From Chrysopilus asiliformis (taxonomy: Eukaryota > Arthropoda > Insecta > Diptera > Rhagionidae), in assembly GCA_964034945.1 (NCBI GenBank), contig OZ035962.1:49593931-49657930 (forward strand): DNA of 64,000 nucleotides. The letters run 5' to 3'. Shown here one piece after another: positions 22,587 to 31,989 of this stretch. Position 1 is the first letter of the stretch. Each line of letters begins with the position of its first letter. Made by a program: the position numbers and the translations under genes. The notes below the pieces were generated by a model. It searched no databases. It was not told the origin of the DNA and saw only the letters and a program-made list of their open reading frames with translations.

Positions 22587-22592
22587 TTTATT
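22587..22592 (-). terminator. Candidate poly(A) signal of the transposase gene
   Basis: AATAAA on the minus strand, about 85 bases past the stop of the last open frame (22678). It is the only such hexamer well placed for this transcript before the palindrome breakpoint. Confidence 0.45.
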
Positions 22593-22677
22593 CAATTAAA
22601 ATGTAGATACATTCAATATTGATTATATTTTTATATAGAAAATCATAAAAATGTTCATTGGTCTTTGTGGTTCATGA

Positions 22678-23463
22678 TCATAGGATTTTACTTTCGATTA
22701 AATCATCCAAAATTTGCCACATACTATTTTTACGCTTTACGTGAGCAACGAAATGAGATATTTCATCAACATATTCTACTAAAGCGAAAAACTTAAATGA
22801 AAATCCTCCAATATCAAGCTTTTCTTGAATTTTACTTATACTATGTTTAGAAGATTTGATAGGCTCGGTCTCAAAAGCGATTATATCATTATAATTTTCT
22901 GTAATGTTTAATACTGCATTGCACTCCCCGCAGTTTAATTTAGTTTCTCCAAAACGACGCAAAAGGCTCTTACCGATATTAGAAATATTTAGAGTGTATG
23001 TTTTTGTTGGAACTAGGGCCAAAAAGTTTGTTTTTGAGAAACTACACTTTGTGCATGTTTTCACACACTTAATACTGCTAAAAGTGTTGCTAATCCGGAT
23101 AATTTTTTCATAAAAAGCTCCAATTCCTGTACGGCAGTTTATAGCAATAGTATTTTCATCTTCAATTATTGCTGTTATTGGAGAATCTTGGGAAAAAATA
23201 TTAAACAAGATTTGATTTCTTTTTTCGTAATGGTATTTATCAAATTTGCAACCTTGTTTGATAAATATATCCTTTATAAATGTCGTCAAATCATCTGTAT
23301 TTTTATGAATGTGCTCTTTAAGAGAGGTGTAATCAAGGTAAGCAGAAGCCAAGATGGAGAATATAGAATCAAATCCACATGTATTTATAGTAACTAAAGT
23401 CTTTTTATTTTTTAACGGTTTGGAGGTGTGTCCATTTTTTAACAATGGGACTCCATAAAGCAC
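22678..23463 (-). CDS. USP-like (C19-type) cysteine peptidase module of the transposon
   Basis: 261 codons lying 27 bases downstream of the transposase core frame. A Cys box INTCGFDSIFSIL (NTC near residue 27) resembles the NTC-x-x-(N/D)-S/A box of ubiquitin-specific proteases. Two Cys pairs, CVKTCTKC and LNCGEC, match the USP zinc-ribbon finger. A His box ISHFVAHVKRK-x4-ILDDL at the C-terminus matches the H...DD end of that fold. All expected catalytic positions (Cys, His, Asp) look present. The last part of the protein is probably fused to or co-translated with the transposase; a splice joining them in frame is not evident, so a frameshift or separate product is possible. A role in removing ubiquitin or a related modifier from transposase or host factors is inference. 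Confidence 0.7.
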   Translation of the reverse strand: MLYGVPLLKNGHTSKPLKNKKTLVTINTCGFDSIFSILASAYLDYTSLKEHIHKNTDDLTTFIKDIFIKQGCKFDKYHYEKRNQILFNIFSQDSPITAIIEDENTIAINCRTGIGAFYEKIIRISNTFSSIKCVKTCTKCSFSKTNFLALVPTKTYTLNISNIGKSLLRRFGETKLNCGECNAVLNITENYNDIIAFETEPIKSSKHSISKIQEKLDIGGFSFKFFALVEYVDEISHFVAHVKRKNSMWQILDDLIESKIL

Positions 23464-23490
23464 ATATGAGTCATCATGTGGATTTAAAAT

Positions 23491-24687
23491 TTACCTTTTT
23501 GAGCGTCTCAATAACGGAGTTTTAACAATTTTACCTTTCCAATTTTCAACAATTTCTTCTTCATCTCTTACACATTGAGTAGGTTGACTATTGTCAAAAC
23601 TAGAATCGGATAAGCTTAATGACCTTTTTCTCTTTTCTGGATTTTTGGTCTCTGAGAAGCTCGTTGACCTTTCCAATATGCTTTTGGTGACATTATTCTG
23701 CCCTGCTATGGCGACTTTAAATGAACCTCCTAGGTGTTGTATGTGTTTCTCTATAAAAGTATCAGGTCTCCTGGATTTGATATTGAGTAATTTCTTAATA
23801 TTTTTGAATTCGCTTTCAGACGCAGAACTTGTAGCGTAGAAATTATTTGACTGAAATGTATCACACATCACGTTACTCCAAAATACACTCCGACCAAATT
23901 CGTAGATAAACCAATCTTTCAAGTTTGGAGCATAGAATAAATTGGGGTCCTTATCATATGATTCTTTGAAATTGCTTTCACTCTGTACAGCTTTTATCAA
24001 ATTCATGATCCATCTGTAATTACTTGTTGTTTTAAAGTTTGAAATTTCGTCCGAATACTTTGCGTCATTTTCAGTATTATCGTCTGAGCCTGTTTCAACA
24101 AATTCCGTTTCCATATTGCTTAAGTGAGTTTTAATTAAATGCTCTAAATCAACCCTTGCGGCTCTAACTTTCGAATTGACATATTTATTAAGCACAAGTA
24201 CCCAAAGTAATTTAATAATACGTTCCATTTCGTCAATTGCATCACATTGAATTAAGTAACCAAATACTCGTAGTATGAAATTTCTTTTACGAAAATCTTC
24301 TTTTTGCAAAATTTTGTTACGATGAAGGCTTCTGACAAAATGTGATCGGTCCAGCCGAAGAAAACATTCAGGAGCCACTGATTTTTTAAGTAGAGTATTC
24401 ATGCAGCAATTCATATAATCGTTTGTGCTTTTGAAACGCGTAAAAACAGTTACGCAAGCCCCTATCAAAGCCGCAGAATCGTCCGTAACAATTTCATTTG
24501 GCCGATTATTATTTTTTGTCCACCGGTGCAACCATTGACCTATAAAATTCAGCGTATGATTTTGACTCAACATTTGTGCGACTGGCATCCATTGGACTCG
24601 TCCTGTAATAAAATTTTGTACAATTATTCCGGTTGCCAAATAGCATGCGAAATGTAAATACCAAATGAATGCCCAAGTGTAACTCAC
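23491..24687 (-). CDS. DDE-type transposase core (unclassified insect family)
   Basis: About 380 codons in one open frame. From the start: VQWMPVAQMLSQNHT, then NEIVTDDSAALIGACV (second catalytic Asp near 24480), a CFLRLDRSHFVRSLHR segment, and a helical region. ATSSASESEFKNIKKLL follows, with the likely catalytic Glu. The C-terminal tail is basic, with KRKRSLSLS and ends LLRRSKR. The first catalytic Asp lies upstream at about 25270 (ISIDASG). The D...D...C/H...E layout recalls MULE/KDZ-like transposases, and I recognise this wording from uncharacterised insect proteins. I would not give a superfamily name. The frame's first residues (to about 24660) may come from an insertion rather than the protein. 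Confidence 0.75.
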   Translation of the reverse strand: MSYTWAFIWYLHFACYLATGIIVQNFITGRVQWMPVAQMLSQNHTLNFIGQWLHRWTKNNNRPNEIVTDDSAALIGACVTVFTRFKSTNDYMNCCMNTLLKKSVAPECFLRLDRSHFVRSLHRNKILQKEDFRKRNFILRVFGYLIQCDAIDEMERIIKLLWVLVLNKYVNSKVRAARVDLEHLIKTHLSNMETEFVETGSDDNTENDAKYSDEISNFKTTSNYRWIMNLIKAVQSESNFKESYDKDPNLFYAPNLKDWFIYEFGRSVFWSNVMCDTFQSNNFYATSSASESEFKNIKKLLNIKSRRPDTFIEKHIQHLGGSFKVAIAGQNNVTKSILERSTSFSETKNPEKRKRSLSLSDSSFDNSQPTQCVRDEEEIVENWKGKIVKTPLLRRSKR

Positions 24688-24689
24688 TT

Positions 24690-25165
24690 GGTAACCACTA
24701 CCAGCTACATAAACTAAGTTTAACTAACGACCTTATGTAACGCAGATGAAGAAACGGCTAAACATTATATCTTTGCCCATTTTTCCGAAATCGAAGACTA
24801 AATACCTTTCGTAGCAGATTCTTAAACCCACTGGATATCCAAACAAGGTTGCTAACTTAATTAGAGGATCCGTGAGACTAATAGAGCAGCCTTAATATAG
24901 CCAGGCTCTTCGGACAAAGCTTAATGGGCCCAGCTGATGGTCTAAATGCTTTCAGAACCAGTTGTAAATTCGGCTCAAAATACAGTCTACATCTACAACT
25001 CGCGTGGACATTCACTTAGTATTCTCAGAAAATGTTTGGCAGGAATTGGGACAAATAGCATTTCAACCGGGACTAATTTCCGAGTGACGCATTCCACTGT
25101 TTCGACAGCGAATAAAAAGATTTGTCAAAAAAAAAAATCTTTCAACTCATGCGCCAACCAGATTG
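24690..25165. other. Insertion or intron separating transposase segments
   Basis: Between the first catalytic Asp block and the core frame lie about 470 bases with many stops on both strands and no family resemblance I can see. It contains no clear terminal repeats. Either a decayed insertion or an unusually long intron; borders were not resolved. Confidence 0.4.
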
Positions 25166-25374
25166 GACGTACTAGTATTTTCATAAAATTTCTTACCACG
25201 AGCACAAATTACATACAAAAATATGTACGTAGTGTTGTCGGTGTAAGATCTTAGACCCACTCCACTAGCGTCGATTGAAATTACTCCAGGGCCATATTTT
25301 AATTCCGTTTTATACCAGGCTTTCTGCAAAACTGTTGAATAAAATACGAAGAACGGATTAGCACCTGCTTAAAA
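25166..25374 (-). CDS. Transposase segment with first catalytic Asp
   Basis: Reads PFFVFYSTVLQKAWYKTELK, then GPGVISIDASGVGL and YIFLYVICA. The Asp in ISIDASG is the expected first residue of the DDE triad. A 3' splice-like AG (TTTTTTAAGCAG) precedes the segment at about 25375. The preceding exon (25376-25629) stops there, so a short intron or a small frame break joins them. Confidence 0.65.
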
Positions 25375-25629
25375 AACAAATTTACGAGCCTTTTCATGCA
25401 AAAAGTTTTGATAATTACCTATGTCTTGAATGCTGTCAATGTATTTCTGTTTTAATTGCATAATAGATATAATGGGATCTTTTGCAAGCCCATGTAATTG
25501 ATCCCTACATTTCATAATCCTCAACGAATTTAATGTTGGCAAAATACTTGGTTCATTATCACCGACTTTCATCATTTCGTTTGATAATATCGCACGCATT
25601 GAGTACGCAGATTTACTTTTGAGAGCCGA
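25369..25629 (-). CDS. Transposase segment upstream of the catalytic core
   Basis: About 80 codons reading MRAILSNEMMKVGDNEPSIL, then RDQLHGLAKDPIISIMQLKQ and YIDSIQDIGNYQN. Helical, with no zinc ligands. It continues the protein after the family F insertion and leads into the ISIDASG block. Confidence 0.6.
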   Translation of the reverse strand, partial: SALKSKSAYSMRAILSNEMMKVGDNEPSILPTLNSLRIMKCRDQLHGLAKDPIISIMQLKQKYIDSIQDIGNYQNFLHEKARKFVF

Positions 25630-25631
25630 AC

Positions 25632-26552
25632 ATATTTTTACTTTCTTCTACGGAGTATAATAAAGTATTGTATTCATGAAAAATTTCGACCTCTTAATTT
25701 TGCCTAAAAAACATTTCCCGATCACTCCTGAGTCGATTCGAGTCATATTTAAAAAATGTCTTTCTGTCTGTCAGTCTGTCAGTCTGTCAGTCTGTCTGTC
25801 AGTCTGTGTACAAGATTTCTCAAAAACTAATAGAGCTAGCGCCATGAAATTTTATAGGCATGTTGGGTCCTAAAATGGGACGATCCTATCAACTTTTGGT
25901 GGAAATCCGTTAACCGGAAGTATCCAAAATGGCGGTTTTTCAAAAATCGCAATTTCGTTTTTCTCGATTTACTCCCAAACTACGCGTTTTTTAGTGGCCT
26001 TAAGTATGACAAAACTTGGAGAAAATAAAATTTCCCACACTTTTGTCTTTAGCTATAACTCGATATCTCCACCTGTTATCGAGATAAACCGTTATTTCCA
26101 AAAAAACAGTTTTTTGCGATTATCTCGAAAACTAACGGGTTTTTGCTGACTGAATGTATGAAGTGAATTAATGAGAATGGCATTCTGCACAATTTTGTTT
26201 CTTACCGTTATCCGTTATCTTTTACCGTTATTGAGATATTTTCATTAATATGTAAAAAATCATATTTTTGCGAATAATTTGCAAACTAATGGTTTTTCGA
26301 CAAATCAATTAAAAGAATAATTAAAGATGTTAACATTTTCCACATTTTTGCCATTTACCGTAAATTGATATCTTTTACAGTTCTCAAGTTATCTCAAATT
26401 TTGTACGTTTTTGATATTTTTGGATGAACCAAGAATTTATTGGGAGGTCGTCTTAGGTTGACAACGCGACAGGGCTCTAGCGGAAATTGCGCAGGGTCGT
26501 AGATTTTGTAGAAGAAAGTTTTGTGTTGACCACAACTGATATTTTTTTGTTC
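25632..26552 (+). mobile_element. Family F interspersed element inside the transposase gene
   Basis: Inverted relative of 4230-5127. It has TACTTTCTTCTACGGAGTAT at one end, a TCAG/CTGT microsatellite at 25757-25810 and TTGTGTTGACCACAACTGAT at the other. It interrupts the coding region: transposase reading resumes on both sides. Confidence 0.75.
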
Positions 26553-26915
26553 TTTTCCTGACTTTATACGATTTTTCAGCGTATGTTGAACATTTTTGTT
26601 AAAATTCGAAACTACGATGTTTAGTTTTTTGCACTTTTGGGAATGCAATGCCGTTATTTTCACGATCGCTCCACATATCCTTTTGTGTACACATCTAGTA
26701 AACGTGTTGTTGCATTTTTAAAACGCCAGTTGCAGGGCAGTCTTAATTTATTCCATAGTATCTTTCTAATACTTGCGGCCCAACCCGGTTGTACTAGTTC
26801 TCGGTTGCGCTTACTGTCGTATCGTTGAATAATATTCAAAATTCTTTTCTTAACTTCAATAGTGCATTTAATAAGATCCGACGGAAACTTAGAAGATTTT
26901 GCTGTATCAATGCAT
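26553..26915 (-). CDS. Transposase gene exon 4 (DNA-binding region)
   Basis: Begins after TTTTATGTAG as CIDTAKSSKFPSDL, continues VQPGWAASIRKILWNK, then CNWRFKNATTRLLDVYTK. After a one-base frame break near 26665 it reads ITALHSQKCKKLNIVVS and FNKNVQHTLKNRI. Conserved Cys and aromatic residues suggest a zinc-binding, DNA-contacting domain upstream of the catalytic core; that is inference. The left-arm copy keeps only the first half of this exon. The frame break and the F insertion make the present gene non-functional as it stands. Confidence 0.65.
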
Positions 26916-26973
26916 CTACATAAAAACGATTCATCAAAAAAAAAAAACATTTAAATCCAAACTGAAACTATAC

Positions 26974-27036
26974 CTACGGTGTGAAGAATAATTATCTTCA
27001 CTGTCATTTTCAGACGAGTTCGGAAGTTTTCGAGTT
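26974..27036 (-). CDS. Transposase gene exon 3
   Basis: 63 bases with TTCCAG acceptor and AG|GTATAG donor, encoding a serine/asparagine/acidic linker (NSSENDSEDNYSS). The identical structure occurs in the left arm at 22256-22318. Confidence 0.7.
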
Positions 27037-27235
27037 CTGGAATGAGAAATAAATGACTTTCTTATTATGCATCATTAGTGCATATTGTACCGACAATATG
27101 TGTGACAAAATATCCGCCAAGATTTCGCAATCGAACCTCAATAACTCGTATTGGTCAATAACTCAAACTTTCGTCTGTCCTCGTCAACTACGACTTACCG
27201 AGGTTCAACTTATCAGTGTAGTAAAAACAAATTAC

Positions 27236-27976
27236 CGAGATTTTTTTCGTCTGATAAATGAATCTGATTCATCAGTAGAAACAGTAGTTTGATTTTGACT
27301 TAATTCAGTTAAATATTTTGAAGATAGAACTTCCGGAGAAATATCCCTATGGATCGAAGGCCCTTCTGCGTCCATCAACGTTGAAGTAGGGTTGTAAGTT
27401 TTCGGATAAATCTTATCCAGAACGTCTTCTGAAAGTTCTTCGCAATATTTCGAAGAAATTATATCCGAAACTTCCTCATTGACATAAAGTTCTTTCGAGT
27501 CATCCAACGCTGAAATATTGTCCTCAAATTCGAATTTTTTCAAAGAAATCAGATCCGAAACGTCTCCATTGACTGAAAGTTCTTTCACGTCATCCAACGC
27601 TGAAATATTGTCCTCAAATTTGAATTTTTTAAAAGAAGTCAGATCCGAAACTTCCTCATTGACAGAAAGTTCTTTCGCGTCATCCAACGCTGAAATATTG
27701 TCCTCAAATTTGAATTTTTTCAAAGAAGTCAAATCCGAAACTTCCTCATTGACAGAAAGTTTTTTCGCGTCATCCAACGCTGAAATATTGTCCTCAAATT
27801 TAAATTTTTTCAAAGAAATCAGATCCGAAACGTCTCCATTGACTGAAAGTTCTTTTGCGTCATATAACGGTGAAATATTGTCTTCGGATTTCAGATTTTT
27901 TGGGCAAAGAACGTCTTCAACGATCGGAGGCTCTTTTTTTTCGCTCAACGTCGATTTTTTTTCGTATTTCGCCAAA
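27236..27976 (-). CDS. Transposase gene exon 2, acidic tandem-repeat region
   Basis: Open throughout, unlike the left-arm copy. Five repeats of about 31 residues (93 bases) with the core FEDNISALDDAKELSVN-x-x-VSDL follow AKYEKKSTLSEKKEPPIVED. After them come CEELSEDVLDKIYPK and FIRRKKSR. Strongly acidic, probably unstructured, with DNA-level tandem duplication still obvious. A protein-protein or activation-like role is only a guess. Exon borders are TTTTAG acceptor and CG|GTAATT donor. Confidence 0.75.
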
Positions 27977-28044
27977 CTAAAATATAATAGAAGGAATTAT
28001 ATGCCTTTCAGTAATTCATAATTTAAATTTTGATATTTTCTTAC

Positions 28045-28088
28045 CTTTTTATATTCCGACGTAAAACTTTGCGCTTTTTAGGCGGCAT
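28045..28088 (-). CDS. Transposase gene exon 1 with NLS
   Basis: ATG at 28088 begins MPPKKRKVLRRNIK, then a GTAAGA donor at 28044. PKKRKV matches the classical monopartite nuclear localisation signal exactly. Phase-2 joining to exon 2 across a 68-base intron keeps the frame. The start is supported by conservation in both arms. Confidence 0.75.
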
Positions 28089-28770
28089 TTCACAATTGTA
28101 ATTAAAAATCGCAAATAATTTTAACCGTTCTAAAGCAGAATAATTCGATTTCTGTGAAGAGAAAAGAGGGAGCAGCACAGAACTATATAACATAGAACAA
28201 CTGTCACCATACAAAGCTCTGCTGAAAAATGGTCCCAAAAGCACGGCATAGAGACAACCAAGGTATGCCATGAACTCAAATATGACGTTTCGTTGCAACG
28301 TCACTTGTGCCGATTAGTTCGTCATGTTCAGAAGGAATTTCGTTTAGTGGATGGTTATTTAAATTTTTGTGCGATCTAAATAAGATATTTGTAAATTAGT
28401 GGACTGATTGCATTAAATAGTGATCAATAAATATAAAAATTAATTAAAAAAAGTCGGCACAAATGACGTCACACCTGACTATCAAAAGTTCATGGCATAC
28501 CTTGGTTGTCTCTATGCCGTGCCCAAAAGTATTTCCCTCTTTATCTTGAACGCATTTACTGAACTGTATAAGGTCGCGAAATTCAAATTTCGTCTGCCGC
28601 GAAATTCAAATTTCACAAGTTTGAGACTAACGACAACACTTTAGGCGACAACACCATTCCGAAAGTCTATTTTCCTTTGACAGCTCACGGTTTAAACGAG
28701 AGGATTAGATTTATTTTCATACGGTTATCTCGCTCTTACTTGACTCGTTTTGGTCCACTGAATGGGGAGC
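28089..28770 (-). promoter_or_regulatory. Upstream region of the transposase gene
   Basis: Right-arm-only sequence, apart from the first 90 or so bases next to the gene. The left arm lost it by a deletion between two TGCTCCC words. It includes a MITE (28242-28521), two GCGAAATTCAAATTTC words near 28575-28615 and pyrimidine-rich TCCCTCTTTTCTCTTCACAG just upstream of the ATG, which looks like a 3' splice site of a 5'-UTR intron. No clear TATA or initiator seen. Confidence 0.4.
28242..28521. mobile_element. MITE with 8-bp target duplication (hAT/P-like)
   Basis: CACGGCATAGAGACAACC opens the element and its reverse complement closes it (about 35 paired bases). CCCAAAAG is repeated exactly at 28234-28241 and 28522-28529. 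Eight-base duplications fit hAT or P elements. A TGACGTCA palindrome (cAMP-response-element-like) lies inside near 28464. Confidence 0.85.
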
Positions 28771-29230
28771 AACGTTTTTAGTATCCCAGCAAACCAATAC
28801 TCTAGATAGTTTCACAATTAACATTTCTTTTTGTAAAAACACAAATTGTACATTAAACACAATTGTTTTTCAGAATATGCGAAAAAAAAGTTGCCGCTTT
28901 AGTTTAATTCCCATTTGTGATGCTATTACCTACTTAGGAGATCTAATCTATAAATGTCTTAAGGAGCCTCCACACGTTACTTGTCAATGTTCATTCGTGT
29001 ACAGCACTACTACCGTCAACATGTCGGACATTCGGAGTTTGTCAAAAGATTTTTTAATGGAATTTGTTCAAAAATAATTCTATACGATCGGGGCGAGTGA
29101 AGAAGAGGCATATAAGCCGAATCTCTGGTATTTCGAAGAACTATCGTTTTGGCGGATCAAGGGACGTCCATATTGCAGAAACACCACATAAACATTGAAT
29201 TAAAAGCACCTTTAAACTTTGTCAATGTTT

Positions 29231-29742
29231 ATACCCATATTGTGAAACGAAAGGGTATATTAACTTTCCCTTACCGTTTGTAACGCCAAGATCCCATCAT
29301 CACACACAAAAATGAATTACGCCAGTGTGTTTAGAACGATAAAAAAATGATTTTTGGATGTCCGTCCGTCCGTCCGTCCGTTCGTCTGTGGCACGGAAAA
29401 TTTTACGCAGATTCATTTTTCGTGAAATGCAAGGCTAAGTTCGTTAATGGGCAAAAATGGACCATTAGGAACGAAAATGTTTTTTGCGAATATCTCAAAA
29501 ACGGTGCATCTTATCAAAAAAGCGCAACAACAAAAGTTATTTAGGATATGATTCTACATAAAACCCCCATATATCAAAATCCGATTGGAATAAATTTAAA
29601 AAAATCTTATTGAAAAGTTTGACTTCAAAGTTGAATTTTGATACAACTGTTCGCCGTTCAATTAAACTTCGAACAATGCCATATCACCATACGGGTTTTC
29701 AATAATTGCCAGATTGGCAATTATAGCTTTTGCTATGTTTTT
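29231..29742 (+). mobile_element. Family C element, right arm
   Basis: Single C copy in the right arm, partner of 20143-20673. It starts with a mutated TATACCCATATTGTGAAACG and ends TTATAGCTTTTGCTATGTTT. Confidence 0.85.
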
Positions 29743-31246
29743 CTTTGTTGATACTCCTGGGGAACTAATTTCTTCATCGGACGTCGGTGCCAGTGTAAAC
29801 AGGCCTTAATCCTAGCAAATTAGCATGTCACTTGAGCACTGTTGCCAGTTGGGGCCATTTTTTGGAAATCAAAAATGGACTTACGTTTTTGGCATTTATC
29901 CGGCTTAACATTTCGGTTTACGATATAAAATATGCAAAATAATGTAAACTATAATATTTTCAATATCCTGAGATCGATGAATGAAAAAAACGTGATTCAA
30001 TTATCAAAAAAATGCTTCAATCTGGCAACCGTGTGAAACGTTAACGCGCAAAGCGAATTAACTGTAAATACCTACAAAAGAGAAAAGATCCCCAGCAAAC
30101 CATTTGGTGCAGGTGCGGAAGTAAAATTATTCTGGTATCGGAATTTCACATATCGGCTAAATGAGCACGAATTCCGATTACCATTATAATAGCTTGAACT
30201 TAGCACACCATTTCAAATTTTCGGTTTTTGCCCCGGAAAACACCAGAACTAGTTTTTATGCCCTATATGGAGAAACCATAAAAGGATATAATAAGGTTTC
30301 TTTACCATTTGTAACGCAGAGAACTAATTGTCGCACAGAAAAATGAATTTTACACCAGTGTATTTAGAATGATGAATCAACTGGATTTTTGCTTGTCTGT
30401 TTCTCCGTGGACACGATAACTTGAGAACGAATAAGCTAGAGCCTTAAAATTTGGCATAGCCGTTTTTTTCATAAAACAAGACGCCGAGGTCGTTACCAAG
30501 CAAAATTGGATCACCACAATACAATCTTTTGTGAATTTTTTTCGTTGTATCGAAAAATTTATAAAGACAAAATGTATTTAGAATATGATTTTACATAATT
30601 GTTTCATAAATAAAAATTCAATCGGAGCAAGTCAATTAATATGACTGAAAGATGTTTAAAAAGCAGCAAAACGAAGAAGAAAGTAAAAATAATGGTTCTA
30701 GCATCAATCTCGATAGTCGAATATATGAGGTACGCTAATCACCACTCTGTGGAAATTTGGAAATACTTGGTAACTACATTTTTCAAATTTACAACGAAGC
30801 AATTTCAAAATTTTACAAAATGTGATATAAAAATTTTTTTTGCTAATTATTTTAAAGTTTAAATGAACACTTAAAATTTTTTTTAATTAACGAACAAACT
30901 AAAAAAATTATCATTTCATTTTTTCTTGAAATTTTTAAATTGATTAAAAATTTGAAAAATGTAATCAAGTATTTACAAATTTTCACAGAATTATTCATAT
31001 TTGAAAAATTGTTTGCTGGCAACGCTGCTATGAACGAATTTAACTTACTCATTTTACTCACACCAAAACATTCGCGCCGATTATAAAGACGCCGAGTCGT
31101 TTCAATCCCAGCTAACGCAGGCATTCGATTTAATATCATGGGAGATTCTTTAACTACGAAATTCTCAGTCTCCAGCTAAAAAATCGAATTTGCTTGATTT
31201 TGTATGGAAGATACATATTCAAAGAAAAAGCGATTCACTTACTTAA

Positions 31247-31709
31247 CCCATTAATGCTCAACGTTGCGAAAACGCAACAATTTAAAAATGAATTTTTTAA
31301 GGGATATAAATATTTTCAAATTAGAATACCACTGATAAAAAAACAAAAAAAAATTATAGATTTTTTTTTTATAAATACAATGTTTATAAGCTACAAATTT
31401 AGTACGAATTTCAAAATTTTACTCGGTCAAATTGACAGTAAAACAAAAGTATTAGTAATAATGGTTGAATATTACACGTTGTCCCAAAATAATAGCCCCA
31501 CTAATTTCTAGATCGCAGTAAAAAAAATATAAATTTTTCCATTTTTTTTTCTTTTTCTCCTATACATGATAACGCAACATTTTATTACAAATGTACTAGC
31601 TATCAAAATTTTTTTTTCCCATTTTCTGTATTTTCATATGTATTTTAAAAAGAAATAAATGGATTTATTTGAAAAACTTATATCATTTCATTGCTTGGTC
31701 CTTCATGGG
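31247..31709. mobile_element. piggyBac-like MITE, right arm
   Basis: Inverted partner of the left-arm copy, with TTAA at 31243-31246 and 31710-31713. It predates the arm duplication. Confidence 0.8.
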
Positions 31710-31989
31710 TTAAATCGTTTCGCTTAAAAGTTTCGTCTTTGATATTCCAATAAAAACGTTCTTCCAATTGCTTGTTGGGATATAAGGAAGCGGGTGAATT
31801 GGATTGGCGCGAACATCAACTTTTAATAATTTGTTGACAGTCGGTACTTTTAAGTACCACCAACTTTAAATATTTAAATTTTTTATCCAATAATATCAAC
31901 ATTCTATATACTACTATATATTTCTATATACCACGGGCGTAAATACCACCCCCTCTATAAAATTAGTTCATGTCTTTTTCTTTTAAATG

